NCBI RefSeq assembly: GCF_000003815.2
Contig: NC_049992.1
Location: 12,802,354-12,866,353, forward strand
Direction: 5' to 3'
Source: Branchiostoma floridae
Taxonomy: Eukaryota > Chordata > Leptocardii > Amphioxiformes > Branchiostomatidae
DNA: 64,000 nt
The notes below the pieces were generated by a model. The model was not told where the DNA came from and did no database searches. It saw only the letters and a list, made by a program, of their open reading frames with translations. A program made the translations under genes and the position numbers. The stretch's first letter is position 1; each line of letters starts with the position of its first letter. Positions 25,411-38,145 of this stretch are shown here, piece by piece.

Positions 25411-27126
25411 GCGCCATCTAGCGTGACCTTCATGAAATACAACGGACCCACGACGTGTTTTATTACGTCCAAAAGTGGACAGGCTTTTCCCCTTCACTAT
25501 ATGGCTTTATTTGCACAGTAGGGGTTTCATGGGGAAAGAGCAAAATAGTTCATAGTTATTTTTCTTGAACATCTAATCTTTCCCGAGAACAGCAAGGCGG
25601 GTGTGGGACATATTACATACAGACACAGATTGGACGTAAAGCATATGTTTGTGTGATTTGCGTGCCCAAAAGTGTTTAATATTCTGAGCTGGGAAAGGAT
25701 ACAACAGTGTAAACTTAACAGTTAAGTCTCTGAGTGAAATGGTCTGTACAACACGACTATGGGTGTTTTGAGATGTTGTTTCATTGCCGTGAGAAAGTGC
25801 TGTTTGAATAGTCCAGGAGGAGATCCTCAGAAGAGGCCTAGACAAATGAGAAACGTGTCGCACCCTGTACATAACCAAGCCACTATCATAGAATAATAGT
25901 TTGGTGTCTCCCAATCATTTTAGGTATGATGTTCTATGACATGGGTTGGGAAATCGTGATTGTAAGCCTCTTTATGCAAGTCTATGCAAATTAGCCTATT
26001 ATGCTCCGAATCCAAATCAAAATAAAGCAGCATTACTTGAGTAATGCTTGTCCAAAAAAGTGCCTAGTGAGTTTCTGTGGCAACCGTTGCTACTACAATA
26101 TACCTCCATAGCAACGGGAAGGCCTATAACTTTATACAGTAATTCAAAGTATGTATGTTAAGGCAGAAATTGTTGAACGTGGTTTTCAAGGAAATCCAAT
26201 TTGATGTGCCCTCGATGCATCGTATGTACAAGTACGGTGGTTCAAATGACCCATTGGTCTCATTGGATGCATTAGGCAGTGTTCATATTTTGGATTTCAG
26301 TTTTGAAGGTATCATTGGGTATACAGTGTGTGCTGATTACGTACAGGGTGTGCTACGAGACGATTTCTTCTCAAGTTTCTTCTTACGGACTAGAAAAGCT
26401 GTTCTCTCATTGTTTGCGTATAATCTAGATAAAAGGGTTACCTTTTTTTACTTTAGATACAGGCAAGCATCGTTTATACACCCTCCATTCTGTGCCTTTT
26501 CCTACTGACTGTAATTGTTAATGTCCTGCAAGTGTAACCAATCCTTCACATTAAACTGTCAAAAGTCGTTATAACGCGATGTGTTGCTGTGTATTTACTT
26601 TGCTATTGTGTTGGCAATAGCTGAATATTTCTACGAATACGCCATATTTCTACGAATATGGCGTATGAAACTTTGATTATGGCTAAATAAGGCTAGAACA
26701 AAAAAGTCGAAAGGTTATGAAAACAAGGATTTGAGTATTCATACTTACATGTGTGAGCTGTGTGCATTGCGTGTATATACATGTATAATAAAGTAAGAAC
26801 GAGGAATAACATAAATCCAATCACACTCAGTATGAAAGTGCCTCTGAACACTTTTAAGTCTCTTGATTCGTCTGGTGTTTGGGGCGGCGTTCCAGCAGGA
26901 GCTACGCGGTATAGAAGTACGTGATCGATCATACATGTAGCCGCAGTGGATTGCAGTGAGGTAGTTGTTAGGATCAGTCCGTCGCAATCTACACAGCAGA
27001 AAGAGGTGTCTGCTTCCCTTACAGTCGACTGAAGCATCCTACCCGAGTTACGGGCGCTGGAGGATGTAAGTGCAAGTCTAGGTCACGCTACGGTGTCCGT
27101 GATCCCTAAACTCGGTTGCTTAAAGC
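25411..27126. other. globin 3' untranslated region and intergenic DNA
   Basis: AATAAA at 26021-26026 is a plausible globin polyadenylation signal, giving a 3' UTR of about 620 bases. An open frame of 117 codons at 26155-26508 has no recognisable domain. A 13-base palindrome pair (TACGAATACGCCATA / TACGAATATGGCGTA) lies at 26633-26667. Confidence 0.5.
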
Positions 27127-27448
27127 CAAGGGCACAACCCGCCGTACGTGCAAATACGTGCTGTATATGTGCCAAAACGTGGACAATCTTTTGGGATCCG
27201 TAAGTGGTAAGTACCGCCTCCGTACGAACTCGTAGGGAATCCGACGGATTTTGGAGCACACAGACATGCCGTAGAACTTTACGTGCAGGCAAAACTTTGT
27301 GTGTCATGGGTCTGTGGACTTGCCCCCGGCAAGTGCGAGTACGGGCGACGCGCCTGCCCTGTACAGCCTGAACGTTTTCAGTATTACGGGGCGGACGTGG
27401 CCTCCCCGGAAAAAAAAAACCGGACACGTACGGCGGGTTGTGCCCTTA
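27127..27448. mobile_element. MITE family 3 (AAGGGCACAACCCGCCGTAC termini)
   Basis: Ends AAGGGCACAACCCGCCGTAC and the complement GTACGGCGGGTTGTGCCCTT. The interior has TCCGTACGAACTCGTAGG and CCTGAACGTTTTCAG, as in the 41916-42197 copy. Non-coding. Confidence 0.9.
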
Positions 27449-27511
27449 GATTAACTCTAATATCTAGACAGGGCCTTTTGCCGTGGGAGGGAAGAATTCA
27501 AGCTTTAATAC

Positions 27512-27944
27512 TAGGGCTGGGTACCGGTACAGAAAATTCAGGTCCAGGTCCGGTTCAGGTCCAGAGGATCAGGTCCAGGTCCGGACCTGAACCTGGACCT
27601 GATTCAGTATAACTCACACCAATGGTCCATTTCACTACAAAGAAATCTGTTTGGTGGAGTATTAGACTTACACTGGCCTGTTAAAATCCTACAACGTTAT
27701 CTGCGCATGTACGATTTACTGTAAAACTTGGTAAAAATGACTATAAACTCTACTCTACTCCACTCTTGTTATTTTCTTCCACCTGCAAACGCCAAAAAGT
27801 GTGAATGCCTGATCAAATAGTATGTTAATTTTCTAATCGGTCCAACATCCGGTCCAACTAATTTTTTCAGGTCCGGTTTTTCTGGACCGGTCCAATAAGA
27901 AAAACCGGTTTTGTACCGGTACGCTGTACCGATACCCAGCCCTA
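27512..27944. mobile_element. hAT-like MITE (TAGGGCTGGGTACCGGTAC termini)
   Basis: Ends TAGGGCTGGGTACCGGTAC and the near-complement GTACCGATACCCAGCCCTA. It is flanked by a perfect 8-base duplication TTTAATAC (27504-27511, 27945-27952), diagnostic for hAT-type transposition. The interior carries alternating ACCGGT / GGTCCAGGTCCGG stretches. A rearranged relative is at about 42770-43246. Confidence 0.92.
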
Positions 27945-28122
27945 TTTAATACACAAGCTTTCTAATTCCTAGATCTATCAAAATGATATATTATAGGTTA
28001 GTCCGATTGTAACCAGCACAACTTACACTATTGATGTTGATTGCATTAGACCATAGCCTGAAATCTGTCTAAAACCATTCTTTTGTGATGCTTAACAGTT
28101 CTGGGTTGTTCCAAATTGAAAG

Positions 28123-29454
28123 ATGGCAAGAAATGGCGCCGAGGGATCTTCGGTACATGAGTACGAAGACGTAGACAAGAGGTACGAAGAAAGGGATGGC
28201 AAAGATGTCTTTGTGCTGAGTTCCGGGCTGAAGCGGCAAGTCCCCAGAGTACCACCAACTCGTCATCGTGACAAAGACGAAGACCAGAAGTACAAAGACG
28301 AAGACAAGAAGTACGAAGACGTAGACAAGAAGTACAAAGACGAAGACAAGAAGTACGAAGACGTAGACAAGAAGTACGAAGACGTAGACAAGAAGTACGA
28401 AGACGGTAAGAATTGTTTTGCATTGAGCTCCGGGTTGAAGCGCAAAGTCCCCAGAGTACCACCACCTCGTCATCATGACAAAGACGAAAAGTCCCCAGAG
28501 TACCACCACCTCGTCATCATGACAAAGACGAAGACAAGAAGTACAAAGACGAAGACAAGAAGTACGAAGACGTAGACAAGAAGTACGAAGACGTAGACAA
28601 GAAGTACGAAGACGTAGACAAGAAGTACGAAGACGGTAAGAATTGTTTTGCATTGAGCTCCGGGTTGAAGCGCAAAGAACCTGAAGTACCACCACGTCGC
28701 GATCGTAAAAAAGAGTCCAAAGACGTGGACAAGAAAGATGTATCTAACGTGTCCAGCTCTGGACTTAAACGTGAAATGTCCCCGCCTCGAGTCCGCCATC
28801 TTGACATGGGAGATCATGTGGTGGACTATGGAGGGTACAAGGAAGAAACCCACCCAGATGACAGCTACAAACCAGACGATACATACAGGGGTAAAGATGA
28901 GAAGAATTGCTGCTCTGGTCTTGATGCTAAAGGTAGGTCCAAGCCGTTGGATATATAATTTGTCACAATATAAGACTATACTGTTGTAGTGTTGTATATG
29001 TTTGCGTTTTGTAGATATGTAAGCAACTATTTTGTCCTCTCACACACAGATGCAAGCGTGCACAATAACGAGGCACTTGTAATGATATTATGCTTTGTTT
29101 AAGGTGCCCTAGAGTGAGCCAAATTATGAAAACTAGTGCAATTTCTTATCATCTTTTACAACACAGATTGTAGGATTTATTGGTTATTCTTGGAGTCTCA
29201 TATCATTCTGTTGGTAGTACTTTAATGTTTTAATACATATTAAGTAACTACGTGAGAGGGCGATGTAGTATGAAATGGTAGGTGTTGTTTGTGCGGCATG
29301 AAAAAAGGCATTCAGAGATCGCGATACGAAATTAACATATTTCAGCGATAGAAAGTAGCGTTATCGCAATGGAAATATAGGGATGTGTTTTGTGTGTGGT
29401 TTCGCTCTCTCTTTCTTTGTGTGTGCCTGTGTGTGTGTGTGCCTGTGTGTGTGT

Positions 29455-29487
<33 letters not shown>

Positions 29488-32400
29488 TGAGTGTGTATGG
29501 TGCGTGTGTTTTGTGTTTGATGTGTATGGTGCGTGTCTTTCTGTCTGCCTCACGGTGTTTGTGTACGTGCACGTGTGTAGTGTGTTTGGTGTGTGTGTGA
29601 GGGGGGAGTGTTTGGTGTGTGTGTGTGGGGGGGGGGGTGTTTGGTGTGTGCGTCTGTCTCTCTCTCTGCCCGTGTTTGTGTCAGTATGTCTGTTTATATT
29701 TTTGTGGCCAGCATAAATAAGAACCTACTGATGGATTGTAATGATATTTGGTATGTGGGTAAGTTTTGGGACGACTACAAGGTACATATCCATGCATAGA
29801 TTATTATCTAGATATGTAAGTCATTACTTCCATGAAATGTCATGGAGGCTAGATTTTACCCAGCGTTTGTCTGTCTGTGATGGAGGTTATATTTTACCCA
29901 GCGTTTGTCTGTCTGTGTGTGCGTGTGTGTGCGTGTGTTTGTGTAAACAAGATAACTCACGAACGACTGGGTGGATTGGTTTCATACTTGGTGTGTTGGT
30001 AGGGTGTGATGAAAGCTGGAAATGATTAGATTTGGGGTACTTCCCTTGGTACTGCAGCGCAACTTCTGGTTTTGCTATCTCGTGTTCTGAACAACCTATG
30101 GTCACGATTTTGGGATGTTAGGTAGCTCTTGTGCTCAGAAATAAGTGACATAAGTTTGGGCCCCCTTTCGGCTAGTTTTGGGAAAGCAGAGGCATTTTTG
30201 TCAAAAACTCCTGAAGACGATAACTCAAGAAGGGAACAACGGATTTTCATAATTTTTGGTATGTAGGTACCTTAGACAATGTTGTAGAAAATGAAATACC
30301 AATTATGCAAAATAGGAACACATTAGCATAATTAATGAGAATATTCTACCATAGTAGTTTTTTCTATGTATCTATTGTCCCGGACATGATATTGTCTTGA
30401 CATTTGGGTGGTAGATAGCTTTTAGTGTCATGACAAAGTGAGGCAGGTTTCAGCCTCGGAACTGTAGGGGAGTTTTTGTCAAGACATTCCAAAGAGGATA
30501 ACTGCAGAAAGGATTGACGGATTGGCATCATATTAGGCATGTGGGTACCTTAGGCAAAGATGTTCATAATGATGTACATGTTATTCAAATGAGGACTTGG
30601 TTTGCATAATTAATGAGGAAATTGTATAATTCCATTGTTTTCAAGAACTGGACTTCAATAAATGTAACACATGATAATTATGATAGGTGGAATATAAGCA
30701 GATACCAAATATGGTAATTAGGAACTTATTTGCACAATTCTTGTAAAGATTGCAAAACCACTTTATGATTAATGATGGGAATGTTATTATTGTGGCATGT
30801 GTACGTTAGTCAATGATGAACAACACAATGCATAAATTATCTTAATGCGTTAGTCAATTGCATGAAATTTACCACTTTTACAGCTCTAAATATTTCATGG
30901 AGGTATGAGGTAGCCGAAATCTAGCTTTCAAAAATAAACTATTTCATGGAAGTAAGAGGTCTCTCAAGTTTACGATTGATGTAATATGACGCCTCATTTT
31001 ACATCTCAGGGTGCGTCACGGAAATGTGGAGTAAGTTTAAATCCAGGAGAGTCTATGCACTGGGCTGCGGACTCGTGGTGATAGTGGCAGTTGTTAACGC
31101 TGTAGTCCTGTCAACTTATCTCGGATCTGAGAGTAAGGTAGGCAAATATTCAATCACTCTTGCTCTCAATTAAAACTTTGATGGGACAGAAGAGTCATTT
31201 GTAAAATCACTCAAACCATGCTGTACCATTGTCTGTATCTGTGGAGGATATTTTGGTACTTTTAGGTCACAAGGTTCTCACAATACAGGATTGACCTTGA
31301 CCCCCCCCCTCCACAACTGTGTTTTAATACAGCAAAATACATCATAACAAAGCCTAAACTCTACAAGATTTTCTAAAATGCTGCACACGTGTTTGTCACA
31401 CAGGAACACGATTCCAAACCTCAAGGCGATATGATAAACGGAGACAAGCTGAAGAAGCCTTTCTTTACTCCATCGTTCACCGAGTTCTACGCAGAAAACA
31501 TCTCGACTGTTGTAAACTCGACTTTATTCTCTTCACCGTCGATGCTGGCATTAAAAGAATTCGTGACTACAACCAGCGGAGACGATGACATCTCCCCCGT
31601 TACCCTCACATCGGCATCTCTATCAACAACGGGTTTGTAGATAGTGACTGTTTGTAAATAATGATCTGTGTAAAGGTATGGTTGATACAGTTAACATCGA
31701 CTATCATAATTCTACCGGGTGCCCTTATACCGCCACCTAAAACAACGTTAGTATAGAGATCTTCCCATGATTGTCTTGAACACCGCATGTTAAATATCTT
31801 AAGTGTAATACAATTCAGGTATTTAGGTGTTGAAGACAATCTTGAGAAGGCCTCTTCAACAACGTTCTTTGAGGTGGCGGTATAATGGTACCTGGTGGAA
31901 TTATGAGAATGTATGTTACACATCTGCATAAAGAGGTTTACAATTCTAAGTACATGTACAGTACTGGTATGGGCAGTGTCAAAGGCGGATGCCCAACACG
32001 TCTGGATGTTGTTACACATTTCAAGATAAGAAATGTTTACAAAGTAGGGGCCTTCACCTTTGACCCTGGCGCATGCGTGCTTAGCTACAACTTGCCACGA
32101 CCCTCCTTACTGTCAGTTTCCAAAAACAATGCTTTTGAATATTGATTTTTTTAAAGGGATGATTTAATATTGATGGGAATAACCCGTGTATGTGGAAACT
32201 GTATGTCTCACTTTTTAAAAAATCACATTTCCATGCTATGAAATAGAGAATATTGAGTACGTGAGAATGCCTTGTCAACAGGGTCAAGAAGGCGGATATA
32301 AATGTACCTGCTTACTCAAATATGATAGTTTGGATGTCCAACCAGAGTTAAAATTTCCATGAAATGATATCTTCTGCACAGCTATTGACGAGTGTATAAG

Positions 32401-34927
32401 GAACCCCTGCCAGCATGGGACCTGTGTGAGCAACGGTGGAGCATACGATTGTACCTGCTCACCTGGATGGACTGGACAGAACTGTCAGCAAGGTGGGGTC
32501 CTTGATATGTGGCTTTGCTGAAGAAACTTGTTGCCTTGTCAATACATAACGTCAACTACATTACTTCTGCCTCTCTCTCACTCTTTCTTCTGGAGAAGAC
32601 TTTTGTGCTTGCCCGGTTGAATTGGTAGTTTTCAAAATGATGCTCACATGTTTTCCCACAGGCCCTAGGCATGCTAACTTTACAATTTCATCGTCTTTTA
32701 TTGTACAGATATAAACGAGTGTACCAGAAAACCATGTGAACTTGGGCGCTGTATGAACAAAGATGGCAGATATAACTGCACCTGCATCATATCAGGGCTA
32801 ACTTAACAATTTATCGTCTTTTATTGTACAGATATCAACGAGTGTACCGGGAAACCATGTGAGCATGGGCACTGTGTGAACCAAGATGGAGGATACAAAT
32901 GTACCTGCTCACCTGGATGGACTGGACAGATATGCGAGCAAGGTAGTACATGTATAGTAATGATGACTTGGATGAGGAAATATTTTCAGGTTGATACATA
33001 TGTCTACTCTGTGATATTCAAAAACATGAAATACTTGCATCATCTATTATCGTGCAGATATCAACGAGTGTACCATGAAACCATGCCTAAGTGGACGCTG
33101 TGAGAACAAAGATGGCGGATACAAATGTACCTGCTCACCTGGATGGACTGGACAGAACTGTCAGCAAGGTGGGGTTCTTTTATGTACTAGTATAGTAACG
33201 CTGACTTGGCTTGTTCTACATTTTGTATAGCTTTTCTTTGTATATGTCTTTCGGAAGAATATTTTTCATCTTTGTCCAATTGTCTTATTTGATACTAACT
33301 CTTACCATCTGCATATTGACATTCTGAGCAGAGCTAACTTGACCATTTTATCGGCTTTTGTTGCAAAGATATCAACGAGTGTACCATGAAACCATGCTTA
33401 CATGGGCGATGTGAGAACAAAGATGGCGGATACAACTGTACCTGCTCACATGGATGGACTGGACGAAATTGCCAGGACTCAGGTAAGTACAGTTTGAAGA
33501 TTTTCCAAAGATACCATAATTAAACTGTAAGGCACAGGAGGTAATAAGAATAAAATAACAACATTGTACACTGCAGCAAAGACTGATTTTTTTTGTTTTT
33601 GTTGACGAATCATACCATTGTTTCTCACAGCCGGCCCGTGCCATAGCGGTTGGACAGAGTATAACAACCACTGCTACAGGGTGATAAAAGAAGAAGTTGA
33701 CTGGGTTACGGCAAGCCGGGGTGTGATGCACTCGCACTGGGTACAAGCCTTGCTTCTATCAGAGACAGGAGCGAGAACAAGTTCATTGAAGATCTTATCT
33801 CTGCAGCTAGTGAGTGATATGCAACTCTTTATCACATTCCTGCACTGCAACTATAGGTGTCGCTGCTTGCAGATGCGGTCCCAAACGTAAAGCACATATT
33901 ATACGTATTCCTGTAATTACAGGTTCTAAATGGATGCCCTTCGCCCACTGGCTATGGGTTGGACTACGGTTCGATAGCCGCACTCATGATCAGCATCTGA
34001 AGTGGACGGATGGGTCAGGAACATCTTACACAAACTGGGCTCCAGTAGACAGTATCCAACTTGGTATATCTACAGTCGTAGACGTACTTATGGCCATTGA
34101 CAGTGGGTACAGATGTGTCGGTGTGTACCCCAAGGTGCGTTGACCTGTTTACTACTCAGTAGATTAGGCAGGGTTGTGTCGCACCTTGTTATCGAAAGTT
34201 ATCTTACAGACATGGAAGCAGGGGGTGGGGTAGGGGCTAACGGTTGCTAAAAGTTTCTAGAGCCGCTTGAACGAATGTAGCCTTCTGTTGATATAATCTG
34301 TGACCAGGATGTCCCTGTAGCTCATCTTGGAACTACTGAGGGCTCAGAAATCACGAGCTCAACTTAGCTCACAGTTGACTTTCTGGTTTCAGTTCATGGA
34401 AGACCCCTTAACCTTTCAATGGTGCCCCTGCATATATCAATTGAGTGTTCAGTTTTAGAATTATGGATGATTTGTTTTATAGCCTGAAATATAACAGATC
34501 AAATCTTAAGTTTCTTTCAATCAATAATATGTCCTGCTTTGGAATAAAGCATTGCTTTAAGTCAAATACATCGATGTTAATTTCATTTGCTTCTTCCTTG
34601 CCAGGGTGCAATTGTATTTTAAGATCACTCGCCATCCCAACTTAGCCATTATAGACCAATAACGTTACTTATAATCAATTTCATGGCGAAAGCTTTTTAA
34701 GACACAGAAAAGTAATACATAGAAATGGTGCGCAACTAGCCTTGAGTGCATAACCATTTTGGGGTTGATCTTTTTTTCAACAGGCGACAACAGTCTTAAG
34801 TGGAGGATGGTCGTTCACGCAAATGAAGGTGCAAAGAGGCATGTGGAAGAAGATTCCATGTGAGAGGAAGCTTCCCTACATTTGCAAAGGTCCAAGTAAC
34901 AACAACAAGCATAACAGCCATGGCTAG
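28123..34927 (+). CDS. type II membrane protein with charged heptad tail, EGF repeats and C-type lectin domain (damaged copy)
   Basis: Exons: 28123-28932, 31010-31137, 31404-31632, EGF exons 32382-32492, (32709-32785 broken), 32832-32942, 33058-33168, 33369-33482, lectin exons 33631-33809, 33923-34134, 34784-34927. Exon 1 encodes a cytoplasmic region of DKKYEDV-type heptads between repeats of SSGLKR-PRVPP. Exon 2 encodes the membrane anchor ([19 protein letters not shown]); there is no signal peptide, so type II topology. Exon 3 is a Ser/Thr-rich stalk. EGF exons are phase 1-1, 37-38 codons, calcium-binding type (DINEC...GWTGQ). The lectin has all framework Cys and W positions but no EPN/QPD or WND motif, so calcium-dependent sugar binding is doubtful. 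Odd: a 44-base tandem duplication (28447-28534) shifts frame in exon 1, one base is missing in 33631-33809, and the second EGF exon is truncated. It may be a pseudogene, a defective allele, or contain assembly errors. Confidence 0.85.
29411..29510. repeat. (GT)n / (GC)n microsatellite
   Basis: Low-complexity TG/CG tract with variants continuing to about 29700. The Cys/Val-rich open frames here are repeat translations. Lies in the first intron of the lectin gene. Confidence 0.95.
29700..30640. repeat. dispersed GATATTTGGTATGTGGGTA repeat, several tandem diverged copies
   Basis: Each unit has a core such as TAACTC-(A/G)GAA...GGATTG...ATGATATTTGGTATGTGGGTA. Copies are seen near 29730, 29950, 30220 and 30500, followed by TTTGCATAATTAATGAG-like AT-rich spacers. 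The same core occurs at 35780-36600, 37600-37720, 38230-38350, 45070-45130 and in GC-richer form at 54690-55280. Confidence 0.7.
31714..31896. mobile_element. short palindromic MITE in the lectin gene
   Basis: Ends ACCGGGTGCCCTTATACCGC and GCGGTATAATGGTACCTGGT. Inner arms ATTGTCTTGAACACC and GGTGTTGAAGACAAT pair. About 180 bases, in the intron between the stalk exon and the first EGF exon. Confidence 0.8.
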
Positions 34928-35690
34928 ATCTGCCGAAGAGAAGGAAATTGATACCAGAAAGATGATATCATTAAAAGAGTATTCAGTATACAGGAAGGAA
35001 TGATATTGTACACTGTGAGTGAGAATTAAGATTTAGTAAAATTCCTTCCATATTCTTTTTCTTAGACAATACGTAGCTTGACTGTCTGTTTCGTATCTTA
35101 CATCAGAAATCTAAGTCCTGGCTTAAGAGACCTACATTACAATGGACAGACTCAAGTATAGAAAGAATTAGGAAGTTATAAAATGATACCTATAATCCTA
35201 AATCGACTGACGCCTGTCTTATTTATTAGTGATCTATATTGTAATGGTCAAGTAGAGTCAGTTTAAGTAAGTTAGAAAATTTCAAGTTATTAAGTGAATG
35301 TTACCAAAGAGAACGGAATGATGGAATCGGTGTTCCCAAATTTAGACTACCAAATGTTCTGGTGGAGCAGCATGTACAATGTGCAAGGAGAAGCGGTACA
35401 ATGCAGGGTGGGGCCTTTATTACTGGACGTTCTAACGTTATATCAATTGTTATTATACCATGTGTGTTAATCACATTTTCAAATTTAAATGCCTATATTT
35501 AGTTGCTCTCATATGGCTTTTTTTCGTGCAGATTGTTTCTATCTTAAATATTTGCCTCTAAACATAGCAGTGTGTTTTCTGTTAATTTATGGAATCAAGA
35601 GATTAAAATGTGGCTTCAAGATTTCTCTTTTTCTATATTTTTTGGCGACGCCTATCAATATAGTGAGCCTATTAATATAGTGTGCTCCGT
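34928..35690. other. 3' flank of the lectin gene
   Basis: The sequence becomes AT-rich after the stop; ATTAAA near 34970 could serve as a polyadenylation signal. No further exon recognised. Confidence 0.45.
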
Positions 35691-36620
35691 TTGACAAGAA
35701 TTCCCAAAATTCGCAGGCATGTTAGGAATTTTTCTCTGGCACGTCAGTAATTTTCAAAAGCCTACGTAGTTCCATCAGCCCTTTAGAAGGGAATAACTCG
35801 GGAATAGGTTGACAGATCTTCATGATACTTGAAAGAAAGATAGCTTCAAAGATGTACATGTCTTAAATGGTTAAATGCTAATCATGCAAATTAGAGGCTT
35901 ATTTGCATAAATAAAGAGGACATTTTATGAATACAATGCATTTCATGTCAGAATGCTCAAAAATATGTCATATGTAACTCAAAAAGAGAGAAATATTAGG
36001 TTAACGGTTAAGTATATATCCGATTGGTAACAATTTCCGAAATTCCACAGCAATTCCTCCCCTCGTGCGGAATTGCACAATCCTTTTGGAAGGGAATAAC
36101 TCGGGAAGGGGTTGACGGATCATCGTCATTTGATATGAAGATAACTTCGGAGATGCCTTCCATAAATAAGAGCTATTAATACAAACCCAAGGCTAATTTG
36201 CATAATTAATGAGAAGTTTATTAGGCCGCACTATTTCATTACTACTAGGACACTCAAACATGACATATGTAACTAGAAAAGAGAGAACTATTGATAGACG
36301 TCAATTATACAAATCGTTACCTAATTTACTTAATTAATGAGAAACTGTTATTATAGTGTTAAATGACGAAAACTCCATTCTTGTGACATTTGGCAGCGGC
36401 GTGTACGTTAAGTTGAACATGCGGACGCACGTCGTGCAAATTAGGGTCTCATTTAAATGATTTATGAGAAAATGCTACAATAGCTTTCTTTGCTAAAACT
36501 TTCATACTTTGAACATATTGTTATTGAGGTAGAGAAGATGATCAAATGATATATTTTATGCAAATGAGGTCCTCGTTTGTATAATCAATCAGAAACATTT
36601 ATAATAGGTCACTTGTCACA
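35690..36620. repeat. tandem diverged copies of the GGGAATAACTCGGGAA repeat
   Basis: Blocks beginning near 35785 and 36095 share GGGAATAACTCGGGAA, GGTTGACGGATC, then TTTGCATAATTAATGAGAA and ACATATGTAACT-(A)AAAGAGAGAA. A weaker third block follows to 36620. Related to the repeat at 29700-30640. No coding capacity. Confidence 0.7.
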
Positions 36621-37519
36621 AGAGATCGATTTCTTGCTAACAGCAATGCCGTACAAACATCCAACGCTTAAAACAATCTTCATACATACAGCCACGCGAA
36701 AGGGTGGAACACAAACACAACACACCTATAACAACAATCATTAATACTTATAAACAATACTACAGTCGACATGGCAATAGTTTTTAATGCCACACTTATT
36801 TCTATTAATTTTTCATTCTAAAATCCTTTGCCTTACGTTCTTCATAGAGCTAGACGTTCCTTCATAGCCCTAACAAACACTTCAAGGTAACAGAACAGCT
36901 TAGCGGCGGTTTGCAGTGTCCTCATTAACAGACGTATCACTCCGCATGTCGAGGGGTGCTCACTGCAAGTAAATGAACATGCGGCTATCAGGAAAAAAGT
37001 CAATTAAGTCTAATAATAAAGACAAGAAATCAAAATGATGAAATAGAAATTAAGCAAACAATTATAGATTCATTTTGAAATGGACAGTTATATTCTTATC
37101 ACTTGCCTATTTCTAAAAAAAGTAGTTATTTGTCTTATCATCAAGGTACTATGTAAATTTAATCCATGCACTTAAGCATATGGACTGGCACGGGTAATAA
37201 CAAACAAAACAAGAGTTCGGAGACCTCATACCTCCATGAAATTTTCTGATTATGCAAATGACTTTCACATCTGCATAATTCATGCCCGGTTATGTACACC
37301 TTTAACACATATTTAAATAATTATGCAAATTAAGCCCAAATATGCATAATTTGCACCTCAATATGTACATCTCTGCTATTAAAAGATACCTGCATGCTAT
37401 ATATCATGGAAATCCGTCGTTCCTACGTTTTCCTTATTCTCCTTGGAAGATTTTGACCAGAATGCCCCTGCACTTCCAGAGCAAGCGGCAAGGGGGGCCA
37501 AAACATACATCACTTTTTC
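36621..37519. other. unannotated AT-rich stretch
   Basis: No gene or clear repeat ends recognised, except CATACCTCCATGAAATTTTC near 37227, which resembles the edge of the adjacent dispersed repeat. Confidence 0.45.
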
Positions 37520-37800
37520 CTTAGATCACAAGCTATCTGCCACCAAAAAATCATAGCATGTCCAGGTCAAGATACGAAAAATCGAAGTTCTGATGCAGTA
37601 CCAAGGTCGCACACCAGGGGACCCAAAATCGACCTTGACCTTCGTCTTCCCAACCCCTATCCACATACCAAATATCATTACAATCAATCCAGACGTTCTA
37701 GAGTTATGCTGGCCACAAATATGCAGAAACACAGACAGACATGCAGACACACAACACACAGACACACCAAAAACTATCCCTCCATTTTTCATGGAGGTAA
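37520..37800 (-). repeat. dispersed repeat with CATTTTTCATGGAGGTAATA end, minus orientation
   Basis: Reads on the minus strand as an ACCTCCATGAAAAATGGAGG end, a TG-rich tract, then CCAGCATAACTCTAGAACGT, GATATTTGGTATGTGG and CAAGGTCGATTTTGGGTCCC. The matching plus-orientation copy is at 38146-38350. Confidence 0.75.
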
Positions 37801-38145
37801 TAGTATCATAACTTAAACTATGGACATATTTTTACCGGAATTGGCACTCCGGCTATACGCTGGAGAACGTTGTCGGTTGAGTTGACGCCCCATGCCAGCT
37901 GGAATCTCGGGTTTGCTCCATCTTCACTGGCAACAGGCGCCATTCAGTTCCAGTAGGCATGCTGGCACTTATTCCTGGGGGAAAAATTACAATATTACAT
38001 ACAGTCTTCTCTCTGTCATCGAGAAATGTGATTATTGTCTAGCTCGATGTATTTGATCGTACGTAAACGTGGGATCCTTAGTGATTATCAAATTCGATTC
38101 GCTCTGATATACAGTATTAGGTTATACTATGTTATTTCGTGTTAT

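Noticed and set aside
26155-26508. 117-codon frame downstream of the globin
   Set aside because: AT-rich, no domain, no splice partner; consistent with chance.
28046-28853. Long minus-strand frames rich in Val, Phe, Leu, Ser
   Set aside because: Antisense shadow of the heptad-repeat exon.
29332-29800. Cys/Val-rich and His/Thr-rich frames
   Set aside because: Translations of a TG/CA microsatellite.
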